Shown here: positions 5,708-12,294 of the stretch, piece after piece
How the letters are laid out: each line of letters starts with the position of its first letter
Numbering within the stretch: the first letter of the stretch is position 1
From: an uncultured Fretibacterium sp.
GTDB taxonomy: Bacteria; Synergistota; Synergistia; Synergistales; Aminobacteriaceae
Length of the DNA: 13,191 nucleotides
Direction: 5' to 3'
Assembly: GCF_963548695.1 (NCBI RefSeq)
Contig: NZ_CAUUWA010000061.1
Span: forward strand, 1-13,191
Translations under genes and position numbers: made by a program
Notes under the pieces: model-generated
Told to the model about the DNA's origin: nothing
Databases searched by the model: none
What the model saw: only the letters and a program-made list of their open reading frames with translations

Positions 5708-7054
5708 GTGGAGGTCATCAAGGCAGGGAAGGGAGAGCCCGCTTCGGCGGATGGGCAGCTGTGCGAGGCGGTGGGAGCGATTGTGGAGGACGTCCGCCGC
5801 CATGGGGACGAGGCGCTGATTCGTTATGGGAGGAAGTTCGACGGCAGCCCGCGCGAGCGGATGCGCGTCCTGCCGGAGGAGATCGAGGCCGCCTGCCGCG
5901 AGGTCTCCGAGGAGGAGCTCGAGGATATCCGAAGGGCCGCCGGGAACATTCGAAAGTTTGCGGAGGCCCAAAGGGGTGCGCTGAGGGAGATTCCGGAGTT
6001 CTCGCCCGTCCCGGGGGTGTTCCTGGGACATCGCGTGATCCCCGTCCAATCGTGTTGCTGTTACGTGCCGGGTGGGAGCTATCCGCTTTATTCCACGGCG
6101 CTGATGCTGGCCATCCCGGCGAGGACCGCCGGCGTGAAGCGGGTTGTGGCCTGTTCTCCCGTCATGAGGGGGACCGGTTCCATCCACCCCAGGACCCTGG
6201 CCGCCCTGTCCGTCGCGGGGGTGGACGAGATTTATGCGATTGGGGGGGCCCAGGCCATCGCGGCGTTCGCTTACGGAACGGAGCGGATCGCCCCCGTGGA
6301 CCTGATCGTGGGGCCGGGCAACCGTTATGTTGCCGAGGCGAAGCGCCAGTGCTACGGCCAGGTGGGGATCGACTTTTTTGCGGGCCCCAGCGAGGTCCTG
6401 ATCCTGGCCGATGCTGCGGCCGACGCGGGACTGATAGCGCTGGACCTGCTGGCCCAGTGCGAACACGACCCCACGGCGAGGGGGACCGTCGTGACGACGG
6501 ACCGGGCTTTGGCCGAGCGCGTCGTGGCGGAGGTGGAACGCCGTCTGGAGACGCTCGAGACGGCGGAGATCGCCCGGCGGTCCTGGGAGGATTACGGGGA
6601 GGTCCTCCTTGCGGGCTCGATGGACGAGGCCGTCGCCCTCGCGAACGACCGGGCCCCGGAGCATCTGGAGGTCCACGCGGAGAACCCCGGCGATCTGATG
6701 GACTCCCTTTACAATTACGGTTCCTTGTTTCTGGGGCCCTATACGGCGGAGGTCTTCGGGGACTATGCCTCCGGGACCAACCACACCCTACCCACGCTGA
6801 GGGCCGCACGCTACACGGGAGGGGTCTGGGTGGGGACGTTCCTGAAGGTCTGCACGCACCAGAGACTGACACGGGAGGGGATGGCGAGCCTGGCGCCCCT
6901 CGTCTCGCGGCTTGCGAGGGGCGAGGGGCTGATGGCGCACGCCAACGCCGCGGAGGGGCGGCTGGAGCGTTACGGGGCTTGCGGGACGGAGAGCTCGGAC
7001 ACGGCAAGGATGTGTCGAACGACGGGCCGATATCTCTGGCTGTCTCCGGGGTGA
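5708..7054 (+). CDS. Histidinol dehydrogenase family protein, HpsN-like
   Basis: An NAD-dependent, zinc-containing dehydrogenase of 448 residues. HisD oxidises histidinol to histidine; the paralogue HpsN oxidises 2,3-dihydroxypropane-1-sulfonate to sulfolactate. Conserved residues seen: YVPGG (119-123), VGPGNRYVAEAKRQ (201-214), AGPSE (225-229), zinc ligands Gln250 and His253 (LLAQCEHDP), Asp352 and His411, and catalytic Glu318-His319 (PEHLE). The enzyme should be active. The C-terminal part, NYGSLFLGP then GTNHTLPT (356-363) and ARYTGGVWVGTFLKV (367-381), is as I recall it in HpsN-like members rather than true HisD. An odd CCC run is at 116-118, and about 25 extra residues follow the usual end. 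GTG 5708 is chosen because AAGGAGG ends eight bases before it; TTG 5702 is too close. No his genes are nearby, so the substrate is uncertain. Confidence 0.85.
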   Translation: MEVIKAGKGEPASADGQLCEAVGAIVEDVRRHGDEALIRYGRKFDGSPRERMRVLPEEIEAACREVSEEELEDIRRAAGNIRKFAEAQRGALREIPEFSPVPGVFLGHRVIPVQSCCCYVPGGSYPLYSTALMLAIPARTAGVKRVVACSPVMRGTGSIHPRTLAALSVAGVDEIYAIGGAQAIAAFAYGTERIAPVDLIVGPGNRYVAEAKRQCYGQVGIDFFAGPSEVLILADAAADAGLIALDLLAQCEHDPTARGTVVTTDRALAERVVAEVERRLETLETAEIARRSWEDYGEVLLAGSMDEAVALANDRAPEHLEVHAENPGDLMDSLYNYGSLFLGPYTAEVFGDYASGTNHTLPTLRAARYTGGVWVGTFLKVCTHQRLTREGMASLAPLVSRLARGEGLMAHANAAEGRLERYGACGTESSDTARMCRTTGRYLWLSPG

Positions 7055-7114
7055 TGCTCCCCGATCGCGCTCTCCCATGCGCAGCCTTTGCCAAAATGCA
7101 TTTGATAAAAATGC

Positions 7115-7126
7115 CTTTGATAAAAT
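7115..7126 (+). promoter_or_regulatory. Possible extended -10 element upstream of the Nudix gene
   Basis: TGATAAAAT ends at 7126, identical to the extended -10 of the HisD-family promoter. A near-copy (TTGATAAAAA) lies at 7102-7111. No well-spaced -35 box is present. Transcripts starting here would pass through the hairpin at 7144-7170. Confidence 0.35.
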
Positions 7127-7143
7127 GAAAATGGACGATGGAG

Positions 7144-7175
7144 AGAACGCCGGATCGTCTTTGGCGTTCTTCCGT
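7144..7175 (+). terminator. Hairpin after the HisD-family gene
   Basis: AGAACGCC (7144-7151) and GGCGTTCT (7163-7170) form an eight-base-pair stem with an 11-base loop, followed by TCCGTTATTT. It probably terminates the upstream gene, although the T-run is broken. If transcription starts at the -10-like box just upstream, it would instead sit in the Nudix leader. Confidence 0.45.
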
Positions 7176-7208
7176 TATTTAGATCGTTATTTAGAGCGTT
7201 ACTTGAGC
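7173..7208 (+). repeat. Three 12-base tandem units upstream of the Nudix gene
   Basis: CGTTATTTAGAT (7173-7184), CGTTATTTAGAG (7185-7196) and a degenerate CGTTACTTGAGC (7197-7208) run head to tail, ending just before the Nudix ribosome binding site (AAAGG, 7211-7215). The units are AT-rich, against the GC-rich background. Confidence 0.6.
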
Positions 7209-7225
7209 AGAAAGGTGTCGATGTC

Positions 7226-7792
7226 GTGATGGGTGTACGGGAGGTGGGGAGGGCCGAGCGCCGTTTTTTCAGTCGGCGGATCTACGAGGGGCACATCCTG
7301 AACCTGAGGGTGGACGACGTGATTCTCGAGCTCGGCCGTACGGCGAGGCGCGAGGTGGTGGAACACGACGCGGCCGTGGGCATCATAGCCCTTACGGAGA
7401 AGGGCAGCGTGCTTCTGGTGCGGCAATACCGTTATGCCGTTGATGAGGACACGCTCGAGGTCTGCGCCGGCCTTGTGGAGAAGGGGGAGGAGCCCCGCGA
7501 TGCGGCGGTGCGCGAGATGCAGGAGGAGCTGGGCTTCAAACCCGGCAAATTGACGGAGATCGGGCGCTTCTACGCCTCGCCGGGGTTCAGCACGGAGCTG
7601 CTGATTCTTTATCTGGCGGAGGACCTGACGCCGTCGCGCCTGCCCCAGGACGACGACGAGAACGTCTCGGTGGTGGAGCTTCCCCTGAGGGATATCCCGG
7701 GCCGACTGGCCGAGGGGGCGTTTCGGGACTCCAAGACCTTTGCGGCCATGGCCTGGTTGATGGCGCGCGAGGGGCTGAGGTTTGATGCTTGA
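7226..7792 (+). CDS. nudF: ADP-ribose pyrophosphatase, Nudix hydrolase family
   Basis: A 188-residue cytoplasmic Nudix hydrolase. ADP-ribose pyrophosphatases split ADP-ribose into AMP and ribose 5-phosphate. The Nudix box (GX5EX7REUXEEXGU) is complete at residues 82-104: Gly82, Glu88, Arg96-Glu97 and Glu100-Glu101. These glutamates bind the catalytic metals. A proline at 119 (YASPGF), 15 residues after the box, is the established mark of ADP-ribose pyrophosphatases within the family. VRQYRYAVD (65-73) is also typical of them. The N-terminal part (about 1-45) forms the usual dimerising strand region. GTG 7226 is 10-11 bases after AAAGG; ATG 7229 is nearly as good. The C-terminus ends inside a 7-base tandem repeat. 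The next gene (NhaC) follows after 78 bases on the same strand. The precise substrate is inferred from motif only. Confidence 0.88.
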   Translation: MMGVREVGRAERRFFSRRIYEGHILNLRVDDVILELGRTARREVVEHDAAVGIIALTEKGSVLLVRQYRYAVDEDTLEVCAGLVEKGEEPRDAAVREMQEELGFKPGKLTEIGRFYASPGFSTELLILYLAEDLTPSRLPQDDDENVSVVELPLRDIPGRLAEGAFRDSKTFAAMAWLMAREGLRFDA

Positions 7793-7802
7793 TGCTTGAT
7801 GC
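7782..7802 (+). repeat. Three perfect copies of TTGATGC over the Nudix stop codon
   Basis: TTGATGC is repeated head to tail at 7782-7788, 7789-7795 and 7796-7802. The Nudix stop (TGA, 7790-7792) lies within it. With one, two or three copies the protein would still end in Phe-Asp-Ala-stop, so copy changes would alter only the spacing to the next gene. Confidence 0.8.
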
Positions 7803-7870
7803 CTGAGTGAAAGGAAAAAACAACTCGGAAAAATAATGTAACCCCAAAATTTTGTTAAGGAGTGAATCCT

Positions 7871-9334
7871 GTGATTGCTTTAATCAAACTGAGCCCCATG
7901 ATCGTCCTTGGAGGGCTCATGATGTCCGGGATGGACATCCTGCTTGCCGCGCCTATCGCCTTCATCATCGCCACGATCATCGCCATGCTTACGGATCGGT
8001 TCTCCTTTTCGACGCTGCTGGATGCGGGCCTGGAGAACATGAAGTATTATCTCATCGTCTTCCTGATCCTCCAGTTGGCCTACGCCGTGGCGGAGTGCTT
8101 CATGGCCACGGGGGTCGCTGCCTCGGTCATCAACATGGCGCTCTCCATGGGCTTGACGGCCAAGTACGTCGCGGTGGCGGCCCTGATTGTGACGTCGGTC
8201 CTCTCCGTTGCGACGGGGACCTCCTGGGGGACCTTCGCCGCCTGTGCCCCCATCTTCCTGTGGCTGAACCACATCGTAGACGGCAGCACGGTGCTGACCG
8301 TGGCCGCGATCGCCGGAGGCTCCTGTTTTGGGGACAACATCGGCCTGATCTCGGACACTACGGTGGTCAGCTCCGGAATCCAGAACGTCTCGATTATCGA
8401 CAGGGTCCGGCATCAGGGCATATGGTCCGCCCTTTGCCTGATTTCGGGCGCGGTTGTGTTTTATTTTGTCGCCGTTTCGCTTGGGCTCAAGGATACCTCC
8501 GGCCAGGCGGTCGAGGCCATAAACCAGATCCCGGATATCGTGTGGAGCAACCTGGAGCAGAAGCGTCCCGCGGCCGTTACGCTGCTCCAGCAGGTCCGGA
8601 GCGGCGTTCCCCAATACATGGCGATCCCCTTGGTGCTGGTGCTGGTGCTCGCCGGGATGGGGACGAACACCCTGATCTGCCTGGGGACGGGGATTTTTTC
8701 CTCCCTGATCTTCGGCTGGTTTTCCGGGACGGTCACGGATATCCAGGCTTTTCTGAAGCTGGTCCAGTCGGGCTTCTCCGCGGCGGGCAACTGGACCGTC
8801 GTTATGATGCTCTGGGTCGGTGCGTTCGGCGGGGTCATGCGCAAGATGAACGCCTTCGACCCCATCGCCGAGGCCATCCTGAGGGTCGTGAGGAGCGTCC
8901 GGCAGCTCATGTGCGCCAATGCGGCCCTCTGCCTTCTGGGCAACGCCGCCCTGGCGGACGAGATGGCCCAAATCGTCACGATCAGCCCCATCATCAAGAA
9001 CATGACGGAGCACAGCATCGAGGGCGACGAGAAGGACATGTATAAACTGGCCCTGCGCAACGCGACCTTTGCGGACGCGATGGCCGTCTTCGGCTCCCAG
9101 CTGATTCCCTGGCATGCCTACATGGCCTTTTTCGTCGGTATCACCTGCGCGGTGTATCCCATGGCCGAGGGCACGGTCACGATCGGCGGCATCATCCTGC
9201 ACAACTACCTGGCCTGGATCGCCGTGATCTCCATGCTGTTTTTGACCTACACGGGACTGGACCGCATCATCCCCCTGTTCGGGATCCCCGCGGAGCCGGA
9301 GGTCCGTTTGAGGAGGCCGGACGAAAGAGGATGA
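7871..9334 (+). CDS. NhaC-family Na+/H+ antiporter
   Basis: A 487-residue polytopic membrane protein with about 11-12 hydrophobic segments. The family signature is present: ATGTSWGTFAACAPIF (about residues 114-129), followed by GGSCFGDNIGLISDTTVVSSG (about 149-170), with the acidic residues expected in the ion path. A second inverted-repeat-like half carries LADEMAQIVTISPIIKNM and ATFADAMAVFGSQLIPWHAY. NhaC proteins exchange sodium for protons, but some relatives (such as MleN) exchange organic acids or amino acids coupled to Na+/H+. The substrate is therefore not certain, and an amino-acid or organic-acid role would fit a fermenter. GTG 7871 is chosen because AAGGAG (7857-7862) is eight bases upstream; the GTG at 7862 overlaps that ribosome binding site. 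It ends with a short charged tail. A separate promoter probably drives the next gene. Confidence 0.88.
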   Translation: MIALIKLSPMIVLGGLMMSGMDILLAAPIAFIIATIIAMLTDRFSFSTLLDAGLENMKYYLIVFLILQLAYAVAECFMATGVAASVINMALSMGLTAKYVAVAALIVTSVLSVATGTSWGTFAACAPIFLWLNHIVDGSTVLTVAAIAGGSCFGDNIGLISDTTVVSSGIQNVSIIDRVRHQGIWSALCLISGAVVFYFVAVSLGLKDTSGQAVEAINQIPDIVWSNLEQKRPAAVTLLQQVRSGVPQYMAIPLVLVLVLAGMGTNTLICLGTGIFSSLIFGWFSGTVTDIQAFLKLVQSGFSAAGNWTVVMMLWVGAFGGVMRKMNAFDPIAEAILRVVRSVRQLMCANAALCLLGNAALADEMAQIVTISPIIKNMTEHSIEGDEKDMYKLALRNATFADAMAVFGSQLIPWHAYMAFFVGITCAVYPMAEGTVTIGGIILHNYLAWIAVISMLFLTYTGLDRIIPLFGIPAEPEVRLRRPDERG

Positions 9335-9387
9335 CGCTTTGGACCGTCCCTTTATCTCGCTTTCGGACAGGTCGGAGCGATGGCGGC

Positions 9388-9416
9388 TTGACAACGACGA
9401 AGAATAATGAGTTAAT
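9388..9416 (+). promoter_or_regulatory. Candidate promoter of the metal-ATPase module
   Basis: A consensus -35 TTGACA (9388-9393) is followed after 17 bases by GTTAAT (9411-9416), a four-of-six match to the -10 box. The leader of about 65 bases to the first gene of the module is strikingly AT-rich and contains the palindrome TATCGATA (9422-9429), which could be a regulator site. Confidence 0.45.
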
Positions 9417-9489
9417 GGGCTTATCGATAGCTTTTTGCATGGCTTTTATCTTACTTTTTCAATCTTAATTTTCGAGGGGGATGACAGTA

Positions 9490-9729
9490 ATGAAGTTCGC
9501 GGATGTTCTGCTCTTTGGGGCGGGTGTGGCTTTGGGGGTGGGCGCGACGTATGCCGTGAAGAGCAGGAGGGGTAAAAAGCTGGCGGTCGCGCTTGCCAGC
9601 AAGGGGCTCGAGCTCAAGGACCGTCTAGCCTGCGTTGCGGACCGTATGAAGGAGTCCGTCGAGGATATCGTGGCCGAGGCCCGTTACGCCAACGAGCACA
9701 GCGATGCCGGGGAGACCTTTGCGGAGTAG
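9490..9729 (+). CDS. Small single-pass membrane protein, possible ferrosome-associated partner
   Basis: A 79-residue protein with one N-terminal membrane segment (about residues 5-22, glycine-rich FGAGVALGVGATYAV). A basic stretch (KSRRGKK) fixes the C-terminal part in the cytoplasm by the positive-inside rule. A long amphipathic, increasingly acidic helix follows, ending in SVEDIVAEARYANEHSD. The layout resembles small DUF6110/DUF1490/YtxH-like proteins, which I recall as frequent neighbours of P1B-type metal ATPases; this is from memory and unsearched. ATG 9490 is preferred because GAGGGG (9474-9479) is about ten bases upstream; ATG 9481 is almost touching it. It starts the three-gene module with the ATPase 97 bases downstream, with a terminator in between. 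Its function is unknown; membrane organisation or an accessory role to the ATPase is inference. Confidence 0.8.
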   Translation: MKFADVLLFGAGVALGVGATYAVKSRRGKKLAVALASKGLELKDRLACVADRMKESVEDIVAEARYANEHSDAGETFAE

Positions 9730-9757
9730 TGGGACGGTCGGAAACCGTTCGAGGAAG

Positions 9758-9793
9758 AAAAAGGGCGACGGGCTGCTGATCGCCCTTTTCTTT
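9758..9793 (+). terminator. Strong intrinsic terminator between the small gene and the ATPase gene
   Basis: AAAAGGGCGA (9759-9768) pairs perfectly with TCGCCCTTTT (9780-9789), loop of 11, followed by CTTTATG. Placed inside the module, it should lower ATPase transcription relative to the small membrane protein or act as a control point. A smaller hairpin (ACGGT/ACCGT, 9734-9748) precedes it. Confidence 0.85.
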
Positions 9794-9826
9794 ATGCTTA
9801 AGTAAAGGTAGATAGAAGAAAATCCG

Positions 9827-11935
9827 ATGAAATTTGAGATCGTACACGAATTGCCCGGGCGCCTGCGCCTTCGCTGCGGTGAAGGCGCCTTTACCCTGCC
9901 GGAGTCCCTGGTCGTCGCCTCCCTTCTGGAGCAGCTGGACGGCGTGGAGCGCGTGAAGGCATCTTTTCGAACTGGAAGTCTGCTGATCCTGCATAATCCG
10001 CGGGTTCGAGATGCGGTCCTGGAGGCCGTGCGGATGCTGGAACCCGAATTCTACGGCGACATCGACGGGTCGGAGCTGGCGGATTCCCCGGAGGGGGGAC
10101 TGGGGGAGAGCCTTTTGAGGCTCCTGGGCGGCCTCCTCGTCCGGTCCCTTCTCCCGAGCGTGCTGCGCTATTCCCTCACGGTCCTGAGATCCGTTCCGTT
10201 GCTCGTCAGGGGGACGAACGCCCTCTGCCGCAGGAAACTCAACGTCTCCGTCCTGGACGCCTCGGCCGTCGGGGTCTCGCTTCTGCGCCGGGACTTTCGC
10301 ACGGCGACGGTCATCACGACGCTGCTGGCCCTGGGGGACATCCTCGAGGAGTGGACCCACAAGCGCTCCCGCGAGAGCCTGTCCGACAGTCTGATGCTCG
10401 ATATCGACAAGCTGTGGGTGCGCAGGGATGGGACGGACGTCCAGATCCCGTTCTCGGACCTGAGACTGGAGGACCTCGTCGTTGTCCGTATGGGGACGGT
10501 CATCCCCGTGGACGGCGTGGTGGAGGACGGGGAGGGGATGGTGAACCAGTCGGCGATGACGGGCGAGTCCATGCCGGTACATCGCCGCCCTGGGCTCAGC
10601 GTCTATGCCGGGACCGTCGTCGAGGAGGGGGAGCTCGTCGTTCGGGTCACGGCCTTCGACTCCGAGACCCGAATCCACAAGATAGCCCAGATGATCGACG
10701 AGTCCGAGATGCTGAAGGCGGAGGTCCAGAACCGGGCCGAGCGAATGGCCGACGAGATCGTCCCCTACAGCTTCCTTCTGGCCGGCCTCACCTATTTTCT
10801 GACGGGCGACGCTATCCGCGCCTCCTCCGCGCTCCTGGTGGACTATTCCTGCGCCATTCGCCTGGCGACCCCGCTGGCGATCCTGGCCGCCATGAGGGAG
10901 GGGGCCAAACGGGGGGTACTGATCAAGGGGGGCAAGTTCCTGGAGGCGCTGGCCGGTGCGGATACCGTCGTCTTCGATAAGACGGGGACCCTGACGGTCT
11001 CCTCGCCGCGGGTCGCCGACGTGATTCCCTTCGGGGGGCGGACCCGCCAGGACGTCCTGAGGGTCGCGGCGTGTCTTGAGGAGCATTTCCCGCATACCAT
11101 AGCGCGCGCCGTCGTCCGGCAGGCGGAGCTGGAGGGCCTTCAGCACCGCGAGGAGCACACGGAGGTCGAGTATGCCGTGGCCCACGGCATCGTCTCCCTC
11201 TGGAGGGGCAGGAAGGTCCTGATCGGCAGCGCCCATTTCGTCTTCGAGGACGAGGGGGTCGTCTGCAGTGCGGAGGCACGGAAGGAGATCGATCGGGCGC
11301 TGGAGCGGTATTCCGTCCTCTATCTGGCGATGGACAGCGAGCTGGCCGGTCTCCTGTGCATCGAGGACCCCCTGCGCTCCGACGCTGGGGAGGTGGTGGA
11401 CCTCCTGCACAAGGATGGGGTGAGGCGGGTCGTTCTGATGACGGGAGACGAGGAACGCGTCGCCCGGAACGTCGCCGGGCGTCTCTCCATCGACGAGTTT
11501 CACGCCCGTATGCTGCCCGACGAAAAAACCCGTTTCGTCGAGCGTTTTCGGACGGGAAGTTCCGGGGTCGTCATGGTGGGGGACGGGATTAACGATTCCC
11601 CTGCGCTCTCCGCGGCCGACGTGGGGATCGCCATGCGCAGCGGAGCGGACATCGCCAGGGAGGTTGCGGACGTCGTGCTCTCCGACAACCGCCTCTCCGG
11701 AATAACGGATGCCCGCCGCCTGGGGCGAGGGGTTATGAGGAAGATATACGGGAACTATGCGATGATCGTCGGGGTGAACACGATCCTCCTGGGGCTGGGG
11801 ATTCTGGGCGGCATCACACCGGTCCTCTCCGCCCTTCTGCATAACCTGACCACGGTGAGCGCGGCCCTGTACGCCCTGACCCCGGTGCTGGGGCGGGGGA
11901 AGGAGAAACCCTTCGGAAAGGGGGAGGGCCGCTGA
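9827..11935 (+). CDS. P1B-type metal-transporting ATPase, probable P1B-6 (FezB-like)
   Basis: A 702-residue P-type ATPase that uses ATP to move a metal ion across a membrane. Residues 1-76 form an HMA-like domain with PGRLRLR (10-16) where a CxxC metal site would be. Hydrophobic segments at about 97-126 and 140-172 follow. The actuator domain has TGES (245-248). The transport segment carries DYSCAIRLATP (339-349), with Ser-Cys-Ala replacing the classic CPC. The P-domain has DKTGT with phosphorylated Asp384, MTGD (538-541) and GDGIND (585-590). In the nucleotide domain the usual HP motif reads HFPHTIA (420-426). Two final membrane segments lie at 643-687. Iron is the likely substrate by analogy with ferrosome FezB; manganese-type annotation (CtpC) is the usual automatic alternative. 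The ribosome binding site is weak (AGAAGA). The stop overlaps the next start. Confidence 0.9.
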   Translation: MKFEIVHELPGRLRLRCGEGAFTLPESLVVASLLEQLDGVERVKASFRTGSLLILHNPRVRDAVLEAVRMLEPEFYGDIDGSELADSPEGGLGESLLRLLGGLLVRSLLPSVLRYSLTVLRSVPLLVRGTNALCRRKLNVSVLDASAVGVSLLRRDFRTATVITTLLALGDILEEWTHKRSRESLSDSLMLDIDKLWVRRDGTDVQIPFSDLRLEDLVVVRMGTVIPVDGVVEDGEGMVNQSAMTGESMPVHRRPGLSVYAGTVVEEGELVVRVTAFDSETRIHKIAQMIDESEMLKAEVQNRAERMADEIVPYSFLLAGLTYFLTGDAIRASSALLVDYSCAIRLATPLAILAAMREGAKRGVLIKGGKFLEALAGADTVVFDKTGTLTVSSPRVADVIPFGGRTRQDVLRVAACLEEHFPHTIARAVVRQAELEGLQHREEHTEVEYAVAHGIVSLWRGRKVLIGSAHFVFEDEGVVCSAEARKEIDRALERYSVLYLAMDSELAGLLCIEDPLRSDAGEVVDLLHKDGVRRVVLMTGDEERVARNVAGRLSIDEFHARMLPDEKTRFVERFRTGSSGVVMVGDGINDSPALSAADVGIAMRSGADIAREVADVVLSDNRLSGITDARRLGRGVMRKIYGNYAMIVGVNTILLGLGILGGITPVLSALLHNLTTVSAALYALTPVLGRGKEKPFGKGEGR

Positions 11936-12255
11936 TGGCGGCCGTGCCGACTATGATTGAGAGCTTCGTGCCGGGGAGGGTTCGGCTGCGGTCTCGGCTG
12001 CTGAGGGATCCGGGGACCGCCGGGGCCCTGAGGCGGTCCCTTCTGGATATCCGAGGCGTGCGTGCGGCCTCCGTGAACGAGCGGACCGGCGGGCTTCTGC
12101 TGGAGTACGACACCGCATTGTTTCCGCTCCCGGTGCTGATGAAGGCTATGCCCCTGTTCGATCGCCTTCGGGCTCTCGAGGAGAAAACGGGGGATGTCCT
12201 CCAGGACGTGGATGCTGTTCTGAGGGAGCTGAAGTCCCTTCTGGAGGGCGAATAG
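11935..12255 (+). CDS. HMA-like domain protein, possible FezC-type partner of the ATPase
   Basis: A 106-residue soluble-looking protein. Its start overlaps the ATPase stop (TGATG), so the two are translationally coupled. Residues 7-60 repeat the N-terminal domain of the ATPase: FVPGRVRLR (11-19) matches ELPGRLRLR, then SLLDIRGVRAASVNERTGGLLLEYD matches LLEQLDGVERVKASFRTGSLLILHN in length and pattern. It is thus an HMA-fold domain without metal-binding cysteines, carrying an arginine-rich loop instead. The rest (about 66-106) is a helical region rich in Leu, Glu and Lys with no membrane segment. FezC proteins, as I recall them, combine an HMA-like domain with hydrophobic segments, which are missing here. 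It may work as a cytosolic partner or regulator of the ATPase. An in-frame ATG at 11953 is an alternative start. Confidence 0.82.
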   Translation: MAAVPTMIESFVPGRVRLRSRLLRDPGTAGALRRSLLDIRGVRAASVNERTGGLLLEYDTALFPLPVLMKAMPLFDRLRALEEKTGDVLQDVDAVLRELKSLLEGE

Positions 12256-12294
12256 TTCCGGATTATTCCCAGCCATTGTCAAGTTACCGGAACT
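12254..12294. terminator. Long-loop inverted repeat at the convergent junction
   Basis: AGTTCCGG (12254-12261) and CCGGAACT (12287-12294) are perfect inverted repeats around 25 bases, exactly between the convergent plus- and minus-strand genes. It contains the stop of the 26-codon minus-strand frame. It has no T-run, so a bidirectional stop signal is plausible but not certain. Confidence 0.4.

Noticed and set aside
5582..6784. 400-codon minus-strand frame opposite the HisD-family gene
   Set aside because: Shadow of a gene with complete catalytic residues; no motif of its own.
7880..9394. 504-codon minus-strand frame opposite the NhaC gene
   Set aside because: Antisense shadow of a clear membrane transporter; its composition is highly charged and His/Asp-rich with no domain or ribosome binding site.
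9614..11842. 742-codon open frame on the minus strand opposite the P-type ATPase
   Set aside because: It is a GC-driven antisense shadow: the plus-strand frame carries all P-type ATPase motifs, while this one has low-complexity Arg/Pro/Gln-rich sequence with no recognisable domain.
9827..11935. Copper or zinc exporter (CopA/ZntA) annotation for the ATPase
   Set aside because: The CPC motif and the N-terminal CxxC are both missing.
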